A DNA stretch of 13,913 nt from Actinomycetes bacterium. Its GTDB lineage: Bacteria; Actinomycetota; Actinomycetes; S36-B12; UBA10799. Below, piece after piece: positions 1-9,410 of this stretch (its first letter is position 1; each line of letters starts with the position of its first letter). The translations under genes were made by a program, and so were the position numbers. The notes beneath the pieces were generated by a model. That model worked only from the letters and a program-made list of their open reading frames with translations. It was not told the DNA's origin and made no database searches. The stretch spans positions 1 through 13,913 of the forward strand of contig JAKOZM010000209.1 in NCBI GenBank assembly GCA_029779995.1. Reading direction: 5' to 3'.

Positions 1-2691
1 GAGCGCCTGCACAGCGCATGTGCCGCGATCACCGAGGGCCCGCACCTGATCGATCTGCCGCAGCGGCTTTCGATCTTCGGGACAAGCCGACTACCCTCCA
101 AACATCTGCAGGTCCTGGGGGCACTCGGCGTTCACCGCGATGTGCACCTGTGGCTCGCCGATGCCTCCCCCGCTTCGTGGAACCAATTACCCCCGCCGCC
201 GAAGACCCGCCGCCGCGCCGACACATCCGTGTCGACCGTCGTCCATCCCCTGCTGCGTTCGCTGGGCCGCGACGCCCGCGAGCTGCGGATGAGGCTGTCC
301 TTCGACACCGATGAGTATCTGCCCGCACCGCTGTCCGCCACCTCCCTGCTGGGCAGGTTGCAGCACCAGATCCGGGACAACACGGCCCCGCTGCCCGCAT
401 CACTGGAACCAGCGGACCGGTCGATCACGGTCCACGCCTGCCACGGTCAGCCTCGGCAGGCCGAAGTCATTCGCGAGGTCGTGCTTGGGCTGCTCGAGTC
501 AGACCCCACGCTGCAGGCCCGGGACATCCTCGTCATGTGCCCGGATCTGGACGCCTTCGCCCCGCTGCTGTCAGCGGCGTTCACAGCTGCGGACACGACG
601 GCGTCGTTGCGCGTGCGGATCGCTGACCGCACACCCGAGCAGTCCAACGAGGTCCTCGCCGCGCTGGCCGCTCTGCTCGATCTGGTGACGGGAAGAGCCG
701 AGTTGTCGGCTCTGCTGGACTTCGCCGGCCGGGAGCCGGTGTCCATGAAGTTCACGTTCGACGAGGACGCGCTGGAGCGTCTTGAGGTGCTCACCGCGCA
801 GGCCGGAATCCGGTGGGGTCTGGACGCAGAGCATCGTTGCGATTATCAACTGCAGGTGTCCACCGGCACCTGGTCGTGGGGCCTGGACCGACTCCTGCTC
901 GGCGCGGCGCTCTCGGAGGAGGGCCTGCCGCTGCTCGCGGGGGTCCTGCCCGTCGACGACGTACAAAGCGCCGACATCGCCCTGGTCGGCCGCCTGGCGG
1001 AGCTGGTGAACCGCCTGCAACAGGTGCGCACCACACTGCGGGGCCGACACCCGATCGAGGCGTGGCGCCGGATTCTCGCCGACATCGTCGACGACTTCAT
1101 GCACGTGGTGGGACCTGATGCGTGGCAGGTGCCCAATGCTCTGGGCGCCCTGGCCGGATTGACGGACACCGCCGGCCCCTACGCCACGACGGTCACCCTG
1201 TCCTTGGCCGACATCCGATGGCTGCTGCGGGCACTGCTGACTGGCAGGCCGACGCGTTCCAACTTCCGTTCCGGCGACCTCACCGTGTGCGGCTTGGCCC
1301 CCATGCGCTCGGTGCCGCACCGAGTGATCTGCCTGGTGGGCATGGACGACGCGGTGTTCCCCCGCAGCCTCACCCCCGACGGTGACGACGCCCTGGCCCG
1401 CGATCCTCACCTTGGTGAGCGCGATGTCCACAGTGAGGACCGGCAGGTACTGCTCGACGCCATCATGGCGGCCGTCGATCATCTGGTCATCACGTACACC
1501 GGGGCGGATGACCGGACCAACCAGCCCCGCCCACCATGTGTTCCACTCAGCGATCTGCTAGACACCCTCGACACCATGACCCATGGCGCGGCGCGCGAAC
1601 AGCTCCGGATCACCCACCCACTGCAGCCCTTCGATGCACGCAACTTCACCGGCGGGACCCTGGGCCTGCCGGGCCCGTTCAGTCACGACGTGGGCGCGTT
1701 GGCCGCTGCCCGGCAGGCGGTGCGACCGCGCCACCCGGCCCCGTCGCTGCTGGTCACGCAGATCGCTGACGTGACGATCACGGACCTCTCCCCGCGCGAA
1801 CTGGGGACGTTCCTGTGCTCACCGATCGCCACGTTCGTGAGATCGCGGCTGGGCATCTCACTGCGCGGCGAGGACGATCCGCCGCCCGAGCAGATTCCGA
1901 TCGCCCTCGATGGCCTGGGGCGCTGGCAGGTCGGCGAGCGCGCGCTTCGACTACTCAACCGCGGAGAACCCGTGGCGGCCGTGGCAGCGGCCGAGCGGGC
2001 ACGCGGACAACTGCCGCCGGGTGCACTGGGTGTCGAGGTACTCACAGAGGTCGGCCGCGACGCCTCCGGTGTGGCCAGTCGCTACGCGGCCCTGCGATCC
2101 GGCGATCCCCGCCAGGTCGGGGTGGACATCGACACCGGCAACGGCGTCCGCATTGTCGGGGCCGTCCCGGACGTCTACGGCCAGCACCTCGTGCGCGCCA
2201 CCTTCTCCAAGTCCAAACCCCGCGATGAGTTGCGCCTGTGGCCGGACCTGCTGGCCCTGGCGGTCACTGACCCGCAGAGCCGCTGGCAGGCCCACATGGT
2301 CACCAAGAACGGCGGGGTGACGCTGACTGCCCCACCAGCGCCGGAGGCTCTCGAAATCCTGATCTCCTTGGTCGATCTGTATCGCGCCGGCCTGCGCTCA
2401 CCCCTGCCCTTGCCGGCGGCGACCAGCCATTCCTACGCACAACGCCGTGCCCGCGGCAGCAGCCCTTCGGCGGCCGTGCGGGCCGCGCAGTTCCAGCATT
2501 GGCAGCCGAGCTACGGGGCCGACCGCGACGCGCCGGAGATCGTCGCCCTGTGGGGCGCGGAGGCCGGGATCGATGTTCTGCTGCGCGAACCGCCCGGCGC
2601 CGACGAGAACTGGTTCGACGAGGACACCAGATTCGCCATGTTGGCACGCCGGGTCTGGGCGCCGATCATCGCGGCTCGGGAGACCTCATGA
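1..2691 (+). CDS. recC: RecBCD exonuclease V subunit RecC, C-terminal 896 residues (5' end outside window)
   Basis: RecC is the non-catalytic scaffold of the RecBCD helicase-nuclease. In E. coli it splits the duplex and scans the 3' strand for Chi. The frame is open from base 1 with no stop, and residues before the first GTG (142) already match RecC (FGTSRLPSKHLQVLGALG), so 142 is internal and the true start lies upstream. About 200 residues are missing compared with the usual actinobacterial length of roughly 1,100. Family hallmarks are visible: the MRSVPHRVICLVGMDD block followed by VFPR (1303-1365), the SEDRQVLLDAI block near 1432, and HPLQPFDARNF (1615-1647). No Walker A motif is seen, as expected for the inactivated helicase fold of RecC. 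The TGA stop overlaps the recB ATG (ATGA at 2688-2691), so translation is probably coupled. Identity is very likely; only the N-terminus is unknown. Confidence 0.95.
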   Translation, partial: ERLHSACAAITEGPHLIDLPQRLSIFGTSRLPSKHLQVLGALGVHRDVHLWLADASPASWNQLPPPPKTRRRADTSVSTVVHPLLRSLGRDARELRMRLSFDTDEYLPAPLSATSLLGRLQHQIRDNTAPLPASLEPADRSITVHACHGQPRQAEVIREVVLGLLESDPTLQARDILVMCPDLDAFAPLLSAAFTAADTTASLRVRIADRTPEQSNEVLAALAALLDLVTGRAELSALLDFAGREPVSMKFTFDEDALERLEVLTAQAGIRWGLDAEHRCDYQLQVSTGTWSWGLDRLLLGAALSEEGLPLLAGVLPVDDVQSADIALVGRLAELVNRLQQVRTTLRGRHPIEAWRRILADIVDDFMHVVGPDAWQVPNALGALAGLTDTAGPYATTVTLSLADIRWLLRALLTGRPTRSNFRSGDLTVCGLAPMRSVPHRVICLVGMDDAVFPRSLTPDGDDALARDPHLGERDVHSEDRQVLLDAIMAAVDHLVITYTGADDRTNQPRPPCVPLSDLLDTLDTMTHGAAREQLRITHPLQPFDARNFTGGTLGLPGPFSHDVGALAAARQAVRPRHPAPSLLVTQIADVTITDLSPRELGTFLCSPIATFVRSRLGISLRGEDDPPPEQIPIALDGLGRWQVGERALRLLNRGEPVAAVAAAERARGQLPPGALGVEVLTEVGRDASGVASRYAALRSGDPRQVGVDIDTGNGVRIVGAVPDVYGQHLVRATFSKSKPRDELRLWPDLLALAVTDPQSRWQAHMVTKNGGVTLTAPPAPEALEILISLVDLYRAGLRSPLPLPAATSHSYAQRRARGSSPSAAVRAAQFQHWQPSYGADRDAPEIVALWGAEAGIDVLLREPPGADENWFDEDTRFAMLARRVWAPIIAARETS

Positions 2692-5600
2692 GCCGATCCC
2701 TGCCCTTCGATCCGCTCGCCGCGCTGCCCACGGGGACCACCTTGCTGGAGGCCAGTGCCGGCACGGGCAAGACGTACACCATCGCCGCGCTGGCCACCCG
2801 CTACATCGCCGAGGGCATCACCACCATCGACGAGATGCTCATCATCACGTTCGGTCGAAGCGCCACCCGCGAGTTGCGGGAACGGGTGCGGGAATCGCTG
2901 ACCCGCGCCCGCGATGCCCTGCGGTCCGGGACACCGCAGACCGACGTCGTCATCCAGCAACTGCTCAGCCTCCCCCAGCAGGAGCGACAGGCGGCCGCCG
3001 ATCGCCTGGCCCGCGCCGTGGCCGACTTCGACGCAGGAACTATCGCTACCACCCACCAGTTCTGCATGCACGCGCTGGCGGGCCTGGGGATCATCGCCGA
3101 CACCGACCCGGGCGAAGTGTTCGTCGAGAGCATCACCGACCTGATCGACGAGGTGGTCGACGACTTCTACGTGCGCAAATACGGCGGCCCCCCGGCAGCC
3201 GAGGCGCGGATCCCCTACGACGAGGCCAAGCGACTGGCCCGCGCGGCAGTCGGTGACCCACAGGCAGCACTGGACGCCGGACCGGTCGAGGCCACGACGA
3301 TCCAGGCGACCAGGCTCGCCTTCGCACAGGCGGTGCGCAATGAGGTCCTGCGTCGCCGCCGCGCCCGCCGACTGGTCACCTTCGACGATCTGGTGCTGCG
3401 CCTGCAGGACGCCCTCGCCGACGACAATGCCCGGCAGCGGCTGCGGGAGAACTACCAGGTCGTGCTGGTTGATGAGTTCCAGGACACCGACCCGGCCCAG
3501 TGGAGCATCCTGCGCCACGCGTTCCACGGCCACCGGACGCTGATACTGATCGGGGACCCGAAACAGGCCATTTACGCCTTCCGCGGGGCTGATGTGTTCA
3601 GCTACCTCGACGCCGCGGGGCACGCCGATCACCATGCGACTCTGCCCACGAACTGGCGCAGCGACGCCGCAGTGGTCAATGGGGTCGAGGCGATGCTCGG
3701 CGGGTTGGAGTTGGGTGATACCCGGATCACGGTGCATCCGGTCGGAAGTTCCCATCCGCAACCTCGAATCGTCGGGATCCCAGGTGATGCGCGGGTGCGA
3801 TTGCGGACGCTGTGTCCGGAAGAGCCGCCGGGTGTCGGCGTGCAGCGCAAAGCCGTGGCAGCCGACGTCGCCGCTGACATCGTGGACCTGCTCAGCGGGC
3901 CGGTCCGGCTGAACACCGAAGCGGGCATCCGGCCCGTCGCCGCTGGTGACATCGCCGTCCTGGTGGGCACGCACCGGCAGGCTGCCAGCGTTCACGATGC
4001 GCTCACCGCGGCCGGTGTGCCCGTGGTCGTGAACTCGGCCAGTAGCGTCTTCGCGACTCCGGCCGCAGCCCAGTGGGCGACGCTGCTGGCCGCGATGTTG
4101 CGCCCCCGCGGGGCGGCATTACGCGATGTGGCGCTGACCGACTTCCTGGGCCATACACCGCAGGAACTCGCCAGCGCGGGCGAGCTGACGGACGCGGCCG
4201 TGGCCTGGCAGGTGCGTGGCTGGGCGCAGGTCCTGCGCGAGGGCAGCGTGGCCCAACTCGTGGTGGCGATGGAGCAGGACGGCCTCGCGGCTCGGGTGCT
4301 GTCACGCACCGGCGGGGAGCGCGACCTGACCGACCTACGCCATGTGGCCGGCGCGTTGCACGCCCATCACCGTCGCACGCGCACCGGCCTGGTGGGCCTG
4401 GCCGACTGGCTGACCGACCAGATCCGCCGCGCCAGCGAGGTCGAACGCGAACCCACCAGCGAGTTGACCCGCCGCTTGGAGACGGATGCGCAGGCAGTGC
4501 AGGTGCTCACCGTGCACACCAGTAAGGGCCTGGAGTTCCCCGTGGCCTATGTGCCGTTCGCGTGGGACCGGGGCAAGCCTGGGGACCAAGGTCCCATCCG
4601 CTGCCACGACAGCGCCGGTCGGCGAGTCCTCGATGTGCGTGGAGAAGGCGCCGTGGGCCGGGACGCGCTGATCGCGGCGCGGGACACCGAGGAGGCCGCG
4701 GAGAGTCTGCGCCAGTTGTATGTCGCGCTGACCCGGGCCAGCAGTCTGCTCGTGGTGCATTGGGCGTCCAGCAAGCAGAACACCCGGTTCTCGCCGCTGC
4801 ACAGGGCGCTGAGCGCACAAGTCAGCGGCGACACGGTGCCCGCGCCCGGCTACTCGGTGGCGGATCCCCCTGCGATCGCGTCCCCCTGGGTGCTGCTGGA
4901 ACCCGTCACAGCCGTGACACCCCGCCGATGGAAGCCCACGGTGCCAGTCCTGCCAGAGCTGGCCGCGGCACCGTTCACCCGCATCCTCGACACGACCTGG
5001 CGTCGCACCTCGTATTCGGGGCTGACCCGCACGGTGCATGAGGCGGAACGCACTCCCAGCGGTTTCCGCGACGACGAGCCCGACGAGGTGCTCGACGAGC
5101 CGGTCGCGGCGGATCCCGCCACCGACCTCCGGTCTCCCTTCGCCGATCTGCCCGCCGGGGCCGCGTTCGGCACGCTCGTACACGCCGTGCTGGAGGCCGT
5201 GGACACCGGTGCTCCCGACCTGCCCGCCGAAATCGCCGCGCGCTGCCAGGAACAGCTGATCTGGCATCCAGTCCCCGGAGCGACCCTCGACGTGCTGGCC
5301 TCGGCAGTGCTGGCAGCGATGGTGACCCCCTTGGGTCCGCTGGCCGACAATCGCACTCTGGGCGCCATCGCCCCCGCAGACCGCCTGCCGGAACTGGACT
5401 TCGAGTACCCGATGGGTGGCAACGCGATGCCGACACTGGGCGGCCTGGCGGCCCTGCTGCGGCGCCACCTGCCGGCTGACGATCCCCTCGCACCGTACGC
5501 CGACCGCTTGGAGCACGACGGGCTGGGCACGTCGACGTTGGTCGGGTATCTCAGCGGCAGCATCGATGCCGTGCTACGGGTATCCGGCCGCCGATTCCTC

Positions 5601-5933
5601 GTCGTCGACTACAAGACGAACCTGCTGCGAGAACCCACGTCGCCCGGCGTCGAAGGCCTCGTCAGCGGCTACCGGCCGCCCCGCCTGGCAACCGCGATGA
5701 TGGAGGCTCACTACCCGCTGCAGGCGCTGCTCTACAGCGCGGCGCTGCACCGCTACCTGCGCTGGCGGCTCCCGGACTACGACCCGACGACCGACTTCGG
5801 CGGGGTGCTGTACCTGTTCGTCCGCGGCATGGCCGGCCCCGAGACGCCCGACGGGTGCGGGGTGTTCTCCTGGCGGCCACCCGCAGGCCTCGTGGTGGAA
5901 CTGTCCGAGTTGTTGGATGGCGGGTCGAGATGA
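2688..5933 (+). CDS. recB: RecBCD exonuclease V subunit RecB, helicase-nuclease
   Basis: RecB is the 3'-5' SF1A helicase and the only nuclease of the RecBCD complex, which unwinds and resects double-strand breaks. The frame runs back to 2499, but the ATG at 2688 is chosen: it overlaps the recC stop, has GGGAG at 2678-2682 five bases upstream, and gives a normal start about 20 residues before Walker A. The product is 1,081 aa, normal for actinobacterial RecB (about 1,090). Helicase motifs: Walker A ASAGTGKT (residues 22-29), motif II DEFQDTD (262-268), motif III GDPKQAIYAFRGAD, motif IV TNWRSD, motif V LTVHTSKGLEFP (around H610), motif VI LYVALTRA (R683). The C-terminal nuclease has GTLVHAVLE (H832), SIDAVLR (D960) and VDYKTN (D974, K976), the metal-binding and catalytic set known from E. 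coli RecB. No motif is damaged, so helicase and nuclease should both be active. Confidence 0.97.
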   Translation: MSRSLPFDPLAALPTGTTLLEASAGTGKTYTIAALATRYIAEGITTIDEMLIITFGRSATRELRERVRESLTRARDALRSGTPQTDVVIQQLLSLPQQERQAAADRLARAVADFDAGTIATTHQFCMHALAGLGIIADTDPGEVFVESITDLIDEVVDDFYVRKYGGPPAAEARIPYDEAKRLARAAVGDPQAALDAGPVEATTIQATRLAFAQAVRNEVLRRRRARRLVTFDDLVLRLQDALADDNARQRLRENYQVVLVDEFQDTDPAQWSILRHAFHGHRTLILIGDPKQAIYAFRGADVFSYLDAAGHADHHATLPTNWRSDAAVVNGVEAMLGGLELGDTRITVHPVGSSHPQPRIVGIPGDARVRLRTLCPEEPPGVGVQRKAVAADVAADIVDLLSGPVRLNTEAGIRPVAAGDIAVLVGTHRQAASVHDALTAAGVPVVVNSASSVFATPAAAQWATLLAAMLRPRGAALRDVALTDFLGHTPQELASAGELTDAAVAWQVRGWAQVLREGSVAQLVVAMEQDGLAARVLSRTGGERDLTDLRHVAGALHAHHRRTRTGLVGLADWLTDQIRRASEVEREPTSELTRRLETDAQAVQVLTVHTSKGLEFPVAYVPFAWDRGKPGDQGPIRCHDSAGRRVLDVRGEGAVGRDALIAARDTEEAAESLRQLYVALTRASSLLVVHWASSKQNTRFSPLHRALSAQVSGDTVPAPGYSVADPPAIASPWVLLEPVTAVTPRRWKPTVPVLPELAAAPFTRILDTTWRRTSYSGLTRTVHEAERTPSGFRDDEPDEVLDEPVAADPATDLRSPFADLPAGAAFGTLVHAVLEAVDTGAPDLPAEIAARCQEQLIWHPVPGATLDVLASAVLAAMVTPLGPLADNRTLGAIAPADRLPELDFEYPMGGNAMPTLGGLAALLRRHLPADDPLAPYADRLEHDGLGTSTLVGYLSGSIDAVLRVSGRRFLVVDYKTNLLREPTSPGVEGLVSGYRPPRLATAMMEAHYPLQALLYSAALHRYLRWRLPDYDPTTDFGGVLYLFVRGMAGPETPDGCGVFSWRPPAGLVVELSELLDGGSR

Positions 5934-7744
5934 GTGACCTCACACGGCTGCCGACCGGCGCCCTGCAGCCCTTCCACGAAGCCGGCATTCTCGGGGTTGC
6001 TGATGTCCATGTGGCTGCCGCACTGACGCGGATGACCGGCGGCGGCCTGGACAACACCGATGACGTTGCCGTGGCTCTCGCAGTCGCCCTGTGCGTGCGG
6101 GCCCTGCGCGCAGGATCGGTGTGCGTGGACCTCAGCGCCGACCCGAGCGGGTGGGTTCCCGAGTCGGAACAGGACGAGGAGCCGGTGCTGCCCTGGCCTG
6201 AAGCACAAGCCTGGGTGTCCGCCGTCGAGAACCATGCCCTGGTGTCAACCGATCGCAGCGACACCCCGCTGCGCCTGGTGGGCGACCGGCTGTACCTGCA
6301 GCGCTATTGGCAGGACGAGGAGTTGATCCGCACGGCCATGCGACGGCGTGCCCGGTTGCTGCCGGTGGCTTCCGCAGGGTTGGCCGACGGCCTGGCCCGC
6401 CTCTTCCCCAGCGCCGAGCCCGATCGCCAGCGGCTCGCCGCCGCCACTGCAGCGCTACGCCAGGTGACGATCGTGGCCGGTGGCCCGGGCACCGGCAAGA
6501 CCACGACCGTGGCGGCCATCGTGGCGTTGCTGCGCGAAGTGGGAGCAGTATCGACCGTCGCCCTGGCCGCCCCCACGGGCAAGGCCGCGGCCCGCCTGCA
6601 AGAGGCGGTGGCGCAGGCAGTGGCCGGCATGAGCCAGGCGGATGCCGACCGGGTGGGCGATCTGACGGCCTCGACGCTGCACCGGCTGCTGGGGTGGCGA
6701 CCCGACGCGTTGGGCCGATTCCGCCATGACCGCGCGAACCCGCTGCCGCAGGATCTGGTCATTGTGGATGAGACCTCGATGGTGTCCCTGCCGATGATGG
6801 CCCGCCTGCTGGAGGCGGTGCGCGCCGACGCCCGCCTCGTTCTCGTCGGTGACCCCGATCAGCTGGCGTCCATCGACGCCGGCGCCGTCTTGGGAGACCT
6901 CGTCGCGGCCCCGGGTGCCGCCGATCCCACCGATCTGACCTCGGCACTGAGCACGGTGTGCCCGGCGCAGGTCGACGCCGTGGCTCGCGCAGCCGCCACG
7001 GGTGTCGTCGTGCTGGACCACAACTACCGATTCGATGGTGGGATCGCCGCCCTGGCCGCATCCATCAAGGCCGGCGATCCCACCGCGGTCCTTGACGTCC
7101 TGCAGGGAGGGCACAACGACGTGGAGTTCGTCGGTCCTGACGAGATCGACAGCGCCCGCAACGATGTGGTCCAGCAGGCGGACCGTGTCCTCACGGCCGC
7201 CTGGGACGGCGACGCCGCGGCGGCCTTGACAGCCCTCGACCGGCACCGGGTGTTGTGCGCCCACCGGGAGGGACCCTTCGGAGTCGGCCACTGGGACGAC
7301 CTCATCGACCAGTGGACCCAGCACCTCCTGAGCCGGCCGAGCCCCGGTGACCTCTGGTACGTGGGACGGCCCCTGCTCGTGACTGCCAATGACTACCCGT
7401 CCGGGCTGTACAACGGCGACACCGGAGTGGTCGTCGCGGAAGGCGCTGAGATGCGCGCGGCATTCGCACGCTCCGGTGGCATCGCGGTGCTGCCTGTCAC
7501 CCGGCTGGACACGGTGACGGTGACGACTCTGCGCGCCATGACCATTCACCGTGGACAGGGCAGCCAGTTCGACACCGTCACCGTGGTGCTCCCACCGGCC
7601 GATTCACCCCTGCTGACGCGGGAGTTGTTGTACACCGCTGTCACCCGCGCCCGTTCGAAGATCCGCGTGATCGGCTCTGAGGAGGCCGTGCGGGCAGGAG
7701 TGGAGCGGTTGGTGCGCCGGGCCAGCGGCCTGCGCGGTGACTGA
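5930..7744 (+). CDS. recD: RecBCD exonuclease V subunit RecD, 5'-3' helicase
   Basis: RecD is the SF1B 5'-3' motor of RecBCD and regulates RecB nuclease activity. The frame opens at 5855, but the ATG at 5930 is preferred because it overlaps the recB TGA (ATGA, 5930-5933), as at the recC/recB junction. The protein is 604 aa, in the usual range for RecD (about 575-610). After a roughly 170-residue N-terminal region that should contact RecC, the motifs run in order: Walker A GGPGTGKTTT (K190), APTGKAAARL, DETSMVS (D280, E281), GDPDQLASIDAGAVLGD, LDHNYRF, MTIHRGQGSQFDTV (H540) and YTAVTRARSKI (R573). All SF1B helicase motifs are present, so this is an active motor and not a relic. It is the last gene of the operon; the next gene starts 62 bp later with its own ribosome binding site. 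Confidence 0.96.
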   Translation: MSDLTRLPTGALQPFHEAGILGVADVHVAAALTRMTGGGLDNTDDVAVALAVALCVRALRAGSVCVDLSADPSGWVPESEQDEEPVLPWPEAQAWVSAVENHALVSTDRSDTPLRLVGDRLYLQRYWQDEELIRTAMRRRARLLPVASAGLADGLARLFPSAEPDRQRLAAATAALRQVTIVAGGPGTGKTTTVAAIVALLREVGAVSTVALAAPTGKAAARLQEAVAQAVAGMSQADADRVGDLTASTLHRLLGWRPDALGRFRHDRANPLPQDLVIVDETSMVSLPMMARLLEAVRADARLVLVGDPDQLASIDAGAVLGDLVAAPGAADPTDLTSALSTVCPAQVDAVARAAATGVVVLDHNYRFDGGIAALAASIKAGDPTAVLDVLQGGHNDVEFVGPDEIDSARNDVVQQADRVLTAAWDGDAAAALTALDRHRVLCAHREGPFGVGHWDDLIDQWTQHLLSRPSPGDLWYVGRPLLVTANDYPSGLYNGDTGVVVAEGAEMRAAFARSGGIAVLPVTRLDTVTVTTLRAMTIHRGQGSQFDTVTVVLPPADSPLLTRELLYTAVTRARSKIRVIGSEEAVRAGVERLVRRASGLRGD

Positions 7745-7781
7745 CGTGCCAGACCACCCTGCTTGCCGCCCGCCCACCGCC

Positions 7782-7799
7782 TACCCTGATACCGGGAGG
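7782..7799 (+). promoter_or_regulatory. Putative -10 box and Shine-Dalgarno site of the MFS transporter gene
   Basis: In the 62-bp gap after recD, TACCCT (7782-7787) fits an actinobacterial TAnnnT -10 box. GGGAGG (7794-7799) lies 7 bases before the ATG at 7807 and is a good Shine-Dalgarno site. No convincing -35 element stands at the expected distance (CTGCTT at 17 bp is weak), so the ribosome site is solid but the promoter is only a candidate. Confidence 0.45.
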
Positions 7800-7806
7800 C
7801 GCACAT

Positions 7807-9363
7807 ATGCGCACAACTGGGCAGCGGCTCGCGGGGCCGCAGCGACGCCTCGTCATCGGGGTCTGCATCGCGGCCGGGGCGGCGTACATGCAGCCGGCGA
7901 CCTACAACTACATCGTCACCCCGATACTCGTCACGTTCGATGCGGGGAACTCCGCGGCCGCGGGTCTGCGCGAGGCTCCCAGCGTCGCCTCCCTGCTGGT
8001 CATCTTCTTGACCGCTGTGCTGGCCGAACGGTTCGGAGCGCGCCGGGTCGTCAGCGTCGGCGCCGTCGTACTGGTGCTCGGTTCGTTGGTGGTCGCAGTC
8101 GCCCCCCTGCTCACGGTCGCCATCGCGGGGCTGGCTCTGCAGGCGGTCGGTGCGACCGTGCTGCTCGTCGTACCGCTGGCCACCATCGCCGCCAGCTTGC
8201 GGGACCCGGGGACCCGAGCCAGCGGGTTCGCCATCTTCTCCATGGTCAGCCCGCTGGTGTTCGTGGCTCTGCCCGTACTCACCGCCTTGCTGATGGAGCG
8301 CTACTCGTGGCGTGTCGTGGCCTTCACCTGGGCCGTCGGCGGGGGCGTCGCCCTGCTCGCCGGCCGCTGGGCGCTGAGCGCCGATCCCGGGAATCGAGGC
8401 AGCCACGAATTGCTGACGCCAGCGCTGGCCGGCGTGCTGTGTGTGGGCCTGGTGCAACTGGCCTCCCACATCGAATTGTCGATGCTGACCGCGGTCCGAG
8501 CAGCGATCACCGTCACGGCTGCCCTCGGCCTCTTCGTCGCGCTGCGCAGGGCGCACCGGCCATCGCTGAACACCGCGATCCTGCATGGCCGCGGGATGCT
8601 GCTGGTGCTCACCGTCGTGGCTCTGTGGTGCTTCACGCAACTCTGGTACTACATGACACTGGCCTACGAATACGTGTTCGGTCTCAGTGTGCTGATCACC
8701 GCTGCGCTGATGGTTCCGGCGCAAGCGTCGGCCGCGATCGGCGCTCATGTCGCAGGCCGGCTGGTACGTCGGCGCGGGATCACCGCCACGGGGTGCGGCT
8801 TGCTCATGGTGACCGGCGCCGCGATGGCGCTGAGCACCGTCCTGGGCCTCGACTCGCCACTGTGGTGGCCCGTCTTCGTCACGTCCCTGTACAGCTTCGC
8901 AGCGGTGGCCGCCGGGGTGCCCATCACGAATGCGGTGATGGATGGCGCCGACGCCGGGGATGAGGCGGGTGCGTCGGCCTATCGGCAGGCCGCCATCAGC
9001 GTGGGGACGGCGGTGGGCATCGCCCTTACCTCAGCGCTGGTGATGGCAACCTTCACATCGTCCTTGACCACCCAGCTGCAGACGCAGGGCCTGGACAATG
9101 CGACCGCCAACCAGATCGCCGTCGACCTGCGCAGTGGTGTCGGCGTGCAGCAGGAATCGGTCACGTACGCCGTCGGGATCGACGACGTGCAGGACATCGA
9201 CGATGCCCAGAAGCAGGCGTACCTTGCCGCCATCGACACCCAGGGCTGGACCGGGGCGGTCGCCAGTGTGCTCACCGCAGGGCTGTTCTGGGTCGGACGC
9301 CGACGCACCGACCAGCAACCGCATCCAGCGAGCGTGGTTGGAGCCGTTCGACCCCCGAGCTAG
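7807..9363 (+). CDS. Major facilitator superfamily transporter, 14-TM (DHA2-like)
   Basis: A 518-aa integral membrane protein, predicted to use the proton gradient to export or exchange a small molecule; the substrate cannot be read from sequence. The ATG at 7807 follows GGGAGG with ideal spacing. Hydrophobic segments are seen near residues 14-32, 58-74, 81-100, 103-128, 140-163, 167-186, 202-220, 227-246, 263-284, 292-313, 325-345, 351-375, 396-416 and 482-497, about 14 in all. The cytoplasmic loop after TM2 carries AERFGARR (73-80), a reduced MFS motif A. A polar loop of about 65 residues (416-480) before the last helix is typical of DHA2/EmrB-type 14-TM permeases. The opine dehydrogenase gene starts 47 bp downstream on the same strand, so the permease may move that enzyme's substrate or product (inference). 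Family assignment is firm; drug-efflux labelling would be a guess. Confidence 0.88.
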   Translation: MRTTGQRLAGPQRRLVIGVCIAAGAAYMQPATYNYIVTPILVTFDAGNSAAAGLREAPSVASLLVIFLTAVLAERFGARRVVSVGAVVLVLGSLVVAVAPLLTVAIAGLALQAVGATVLLVVPLATIAASLRDPGTRASGFAIFSMVSPLVFVALPVLTALLMERYSWRVVAFTWAVGGGVALLAGRWALSADPGNRGSHELLTPALAGVLCVGLVQLASHIELSMLTAVRAAITVTAALGLFVALRRAHRPSLNTAILHGRGMLLVLTVVALWCFTQLWYYMTLAYEYVFGLSVLITAALMVPAQASAAIGAHVAGRLVRRRGITATGCGLLMVTGAAMALSTVLGLDSPLWWPVFVTSLYSFAAVAAGVPITNAVMDGADAGDEAGASAYRQAAISVGTAVGIALTSALVMATFTSSLTTQLQTQGLDNATANQIAVDLRSGVGVQQESVTYAVGIDDVQDIDDAQKQAYLAAIDTQGWTGAVASVLTAGLFWVGRRRTDQQPHPASVVGAVRPPS

Positions 9364-9397
9364 ATCACTGCTGCGCACCACCGGCACCGGCCGGCGC

Positions 9398-9403
9398 TAC
9401 CTT
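9398..9403 (+). promoter_or_regulatory. -10 box for a leaderless opine dehydrogenase transcript
   Basis: TACCTT (TAnnnT) is followed by 7 bases (GAGACCC) and then the ATG at 9411, so transcription would begin at or next to the A of the start codon. This geometry is typical of leaderless genes in actinobacteria. There is no Shine-Dalgarno sequence at useful spacing, which supports the reading. No clear -35 box is visible. The site also argues against the in-frame TTG at 9402, which would lie inside the -10 box. Confidence 0.5.
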
Positions 9404-9410
9404 GAGACCC

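Noticed and set aside
2499..2687. N-terminal extension of RecB from 2499
   Set aside because: It lies wholly within recC in another frame, its Arg/Gly-rich translation is not RecB-like, and ATG 2688 with GGGAG and an ATGA overlap is the natural start.
142..2691. recC starting at GTG 142
   Set aside because: The same frame is open from base 1 and residues before 142 match RecC, so GTG 142 is an internal valine codon.
2511..3995. 494-codon minus-strand frame opposite recB
   Set aside because: Antisense shadow of high-GC codon usage; low-complexity Gly/Val/Gln/Arg-rich composition with no domain, while the + strand has intact RecB motifs.
7546..8748. 400-codon minus-strand frame opposite the recD end and MFS gene, and the 408-codon + frame at 7737-8963
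   Set aside because: Both are rich in Gly/Arg/Gln/His and have no recognisable fold; they overlap the clear RecD and 14-TM reading frames.
9402..9410. TTG 9402 as the opine dehydrogenase start
   Set aside because: It falls within the TACCTT -10 box; the ATG at 9411 gives a normal Rossmann N-terminus and a leaderless promoter geometry.
9364..9410. Terminator between the MFS and opine dehydrogenase genes
   Set aside because: The GC-rich CCGGC repeats can pair weakly, but there is no clear stem with a following T-run.
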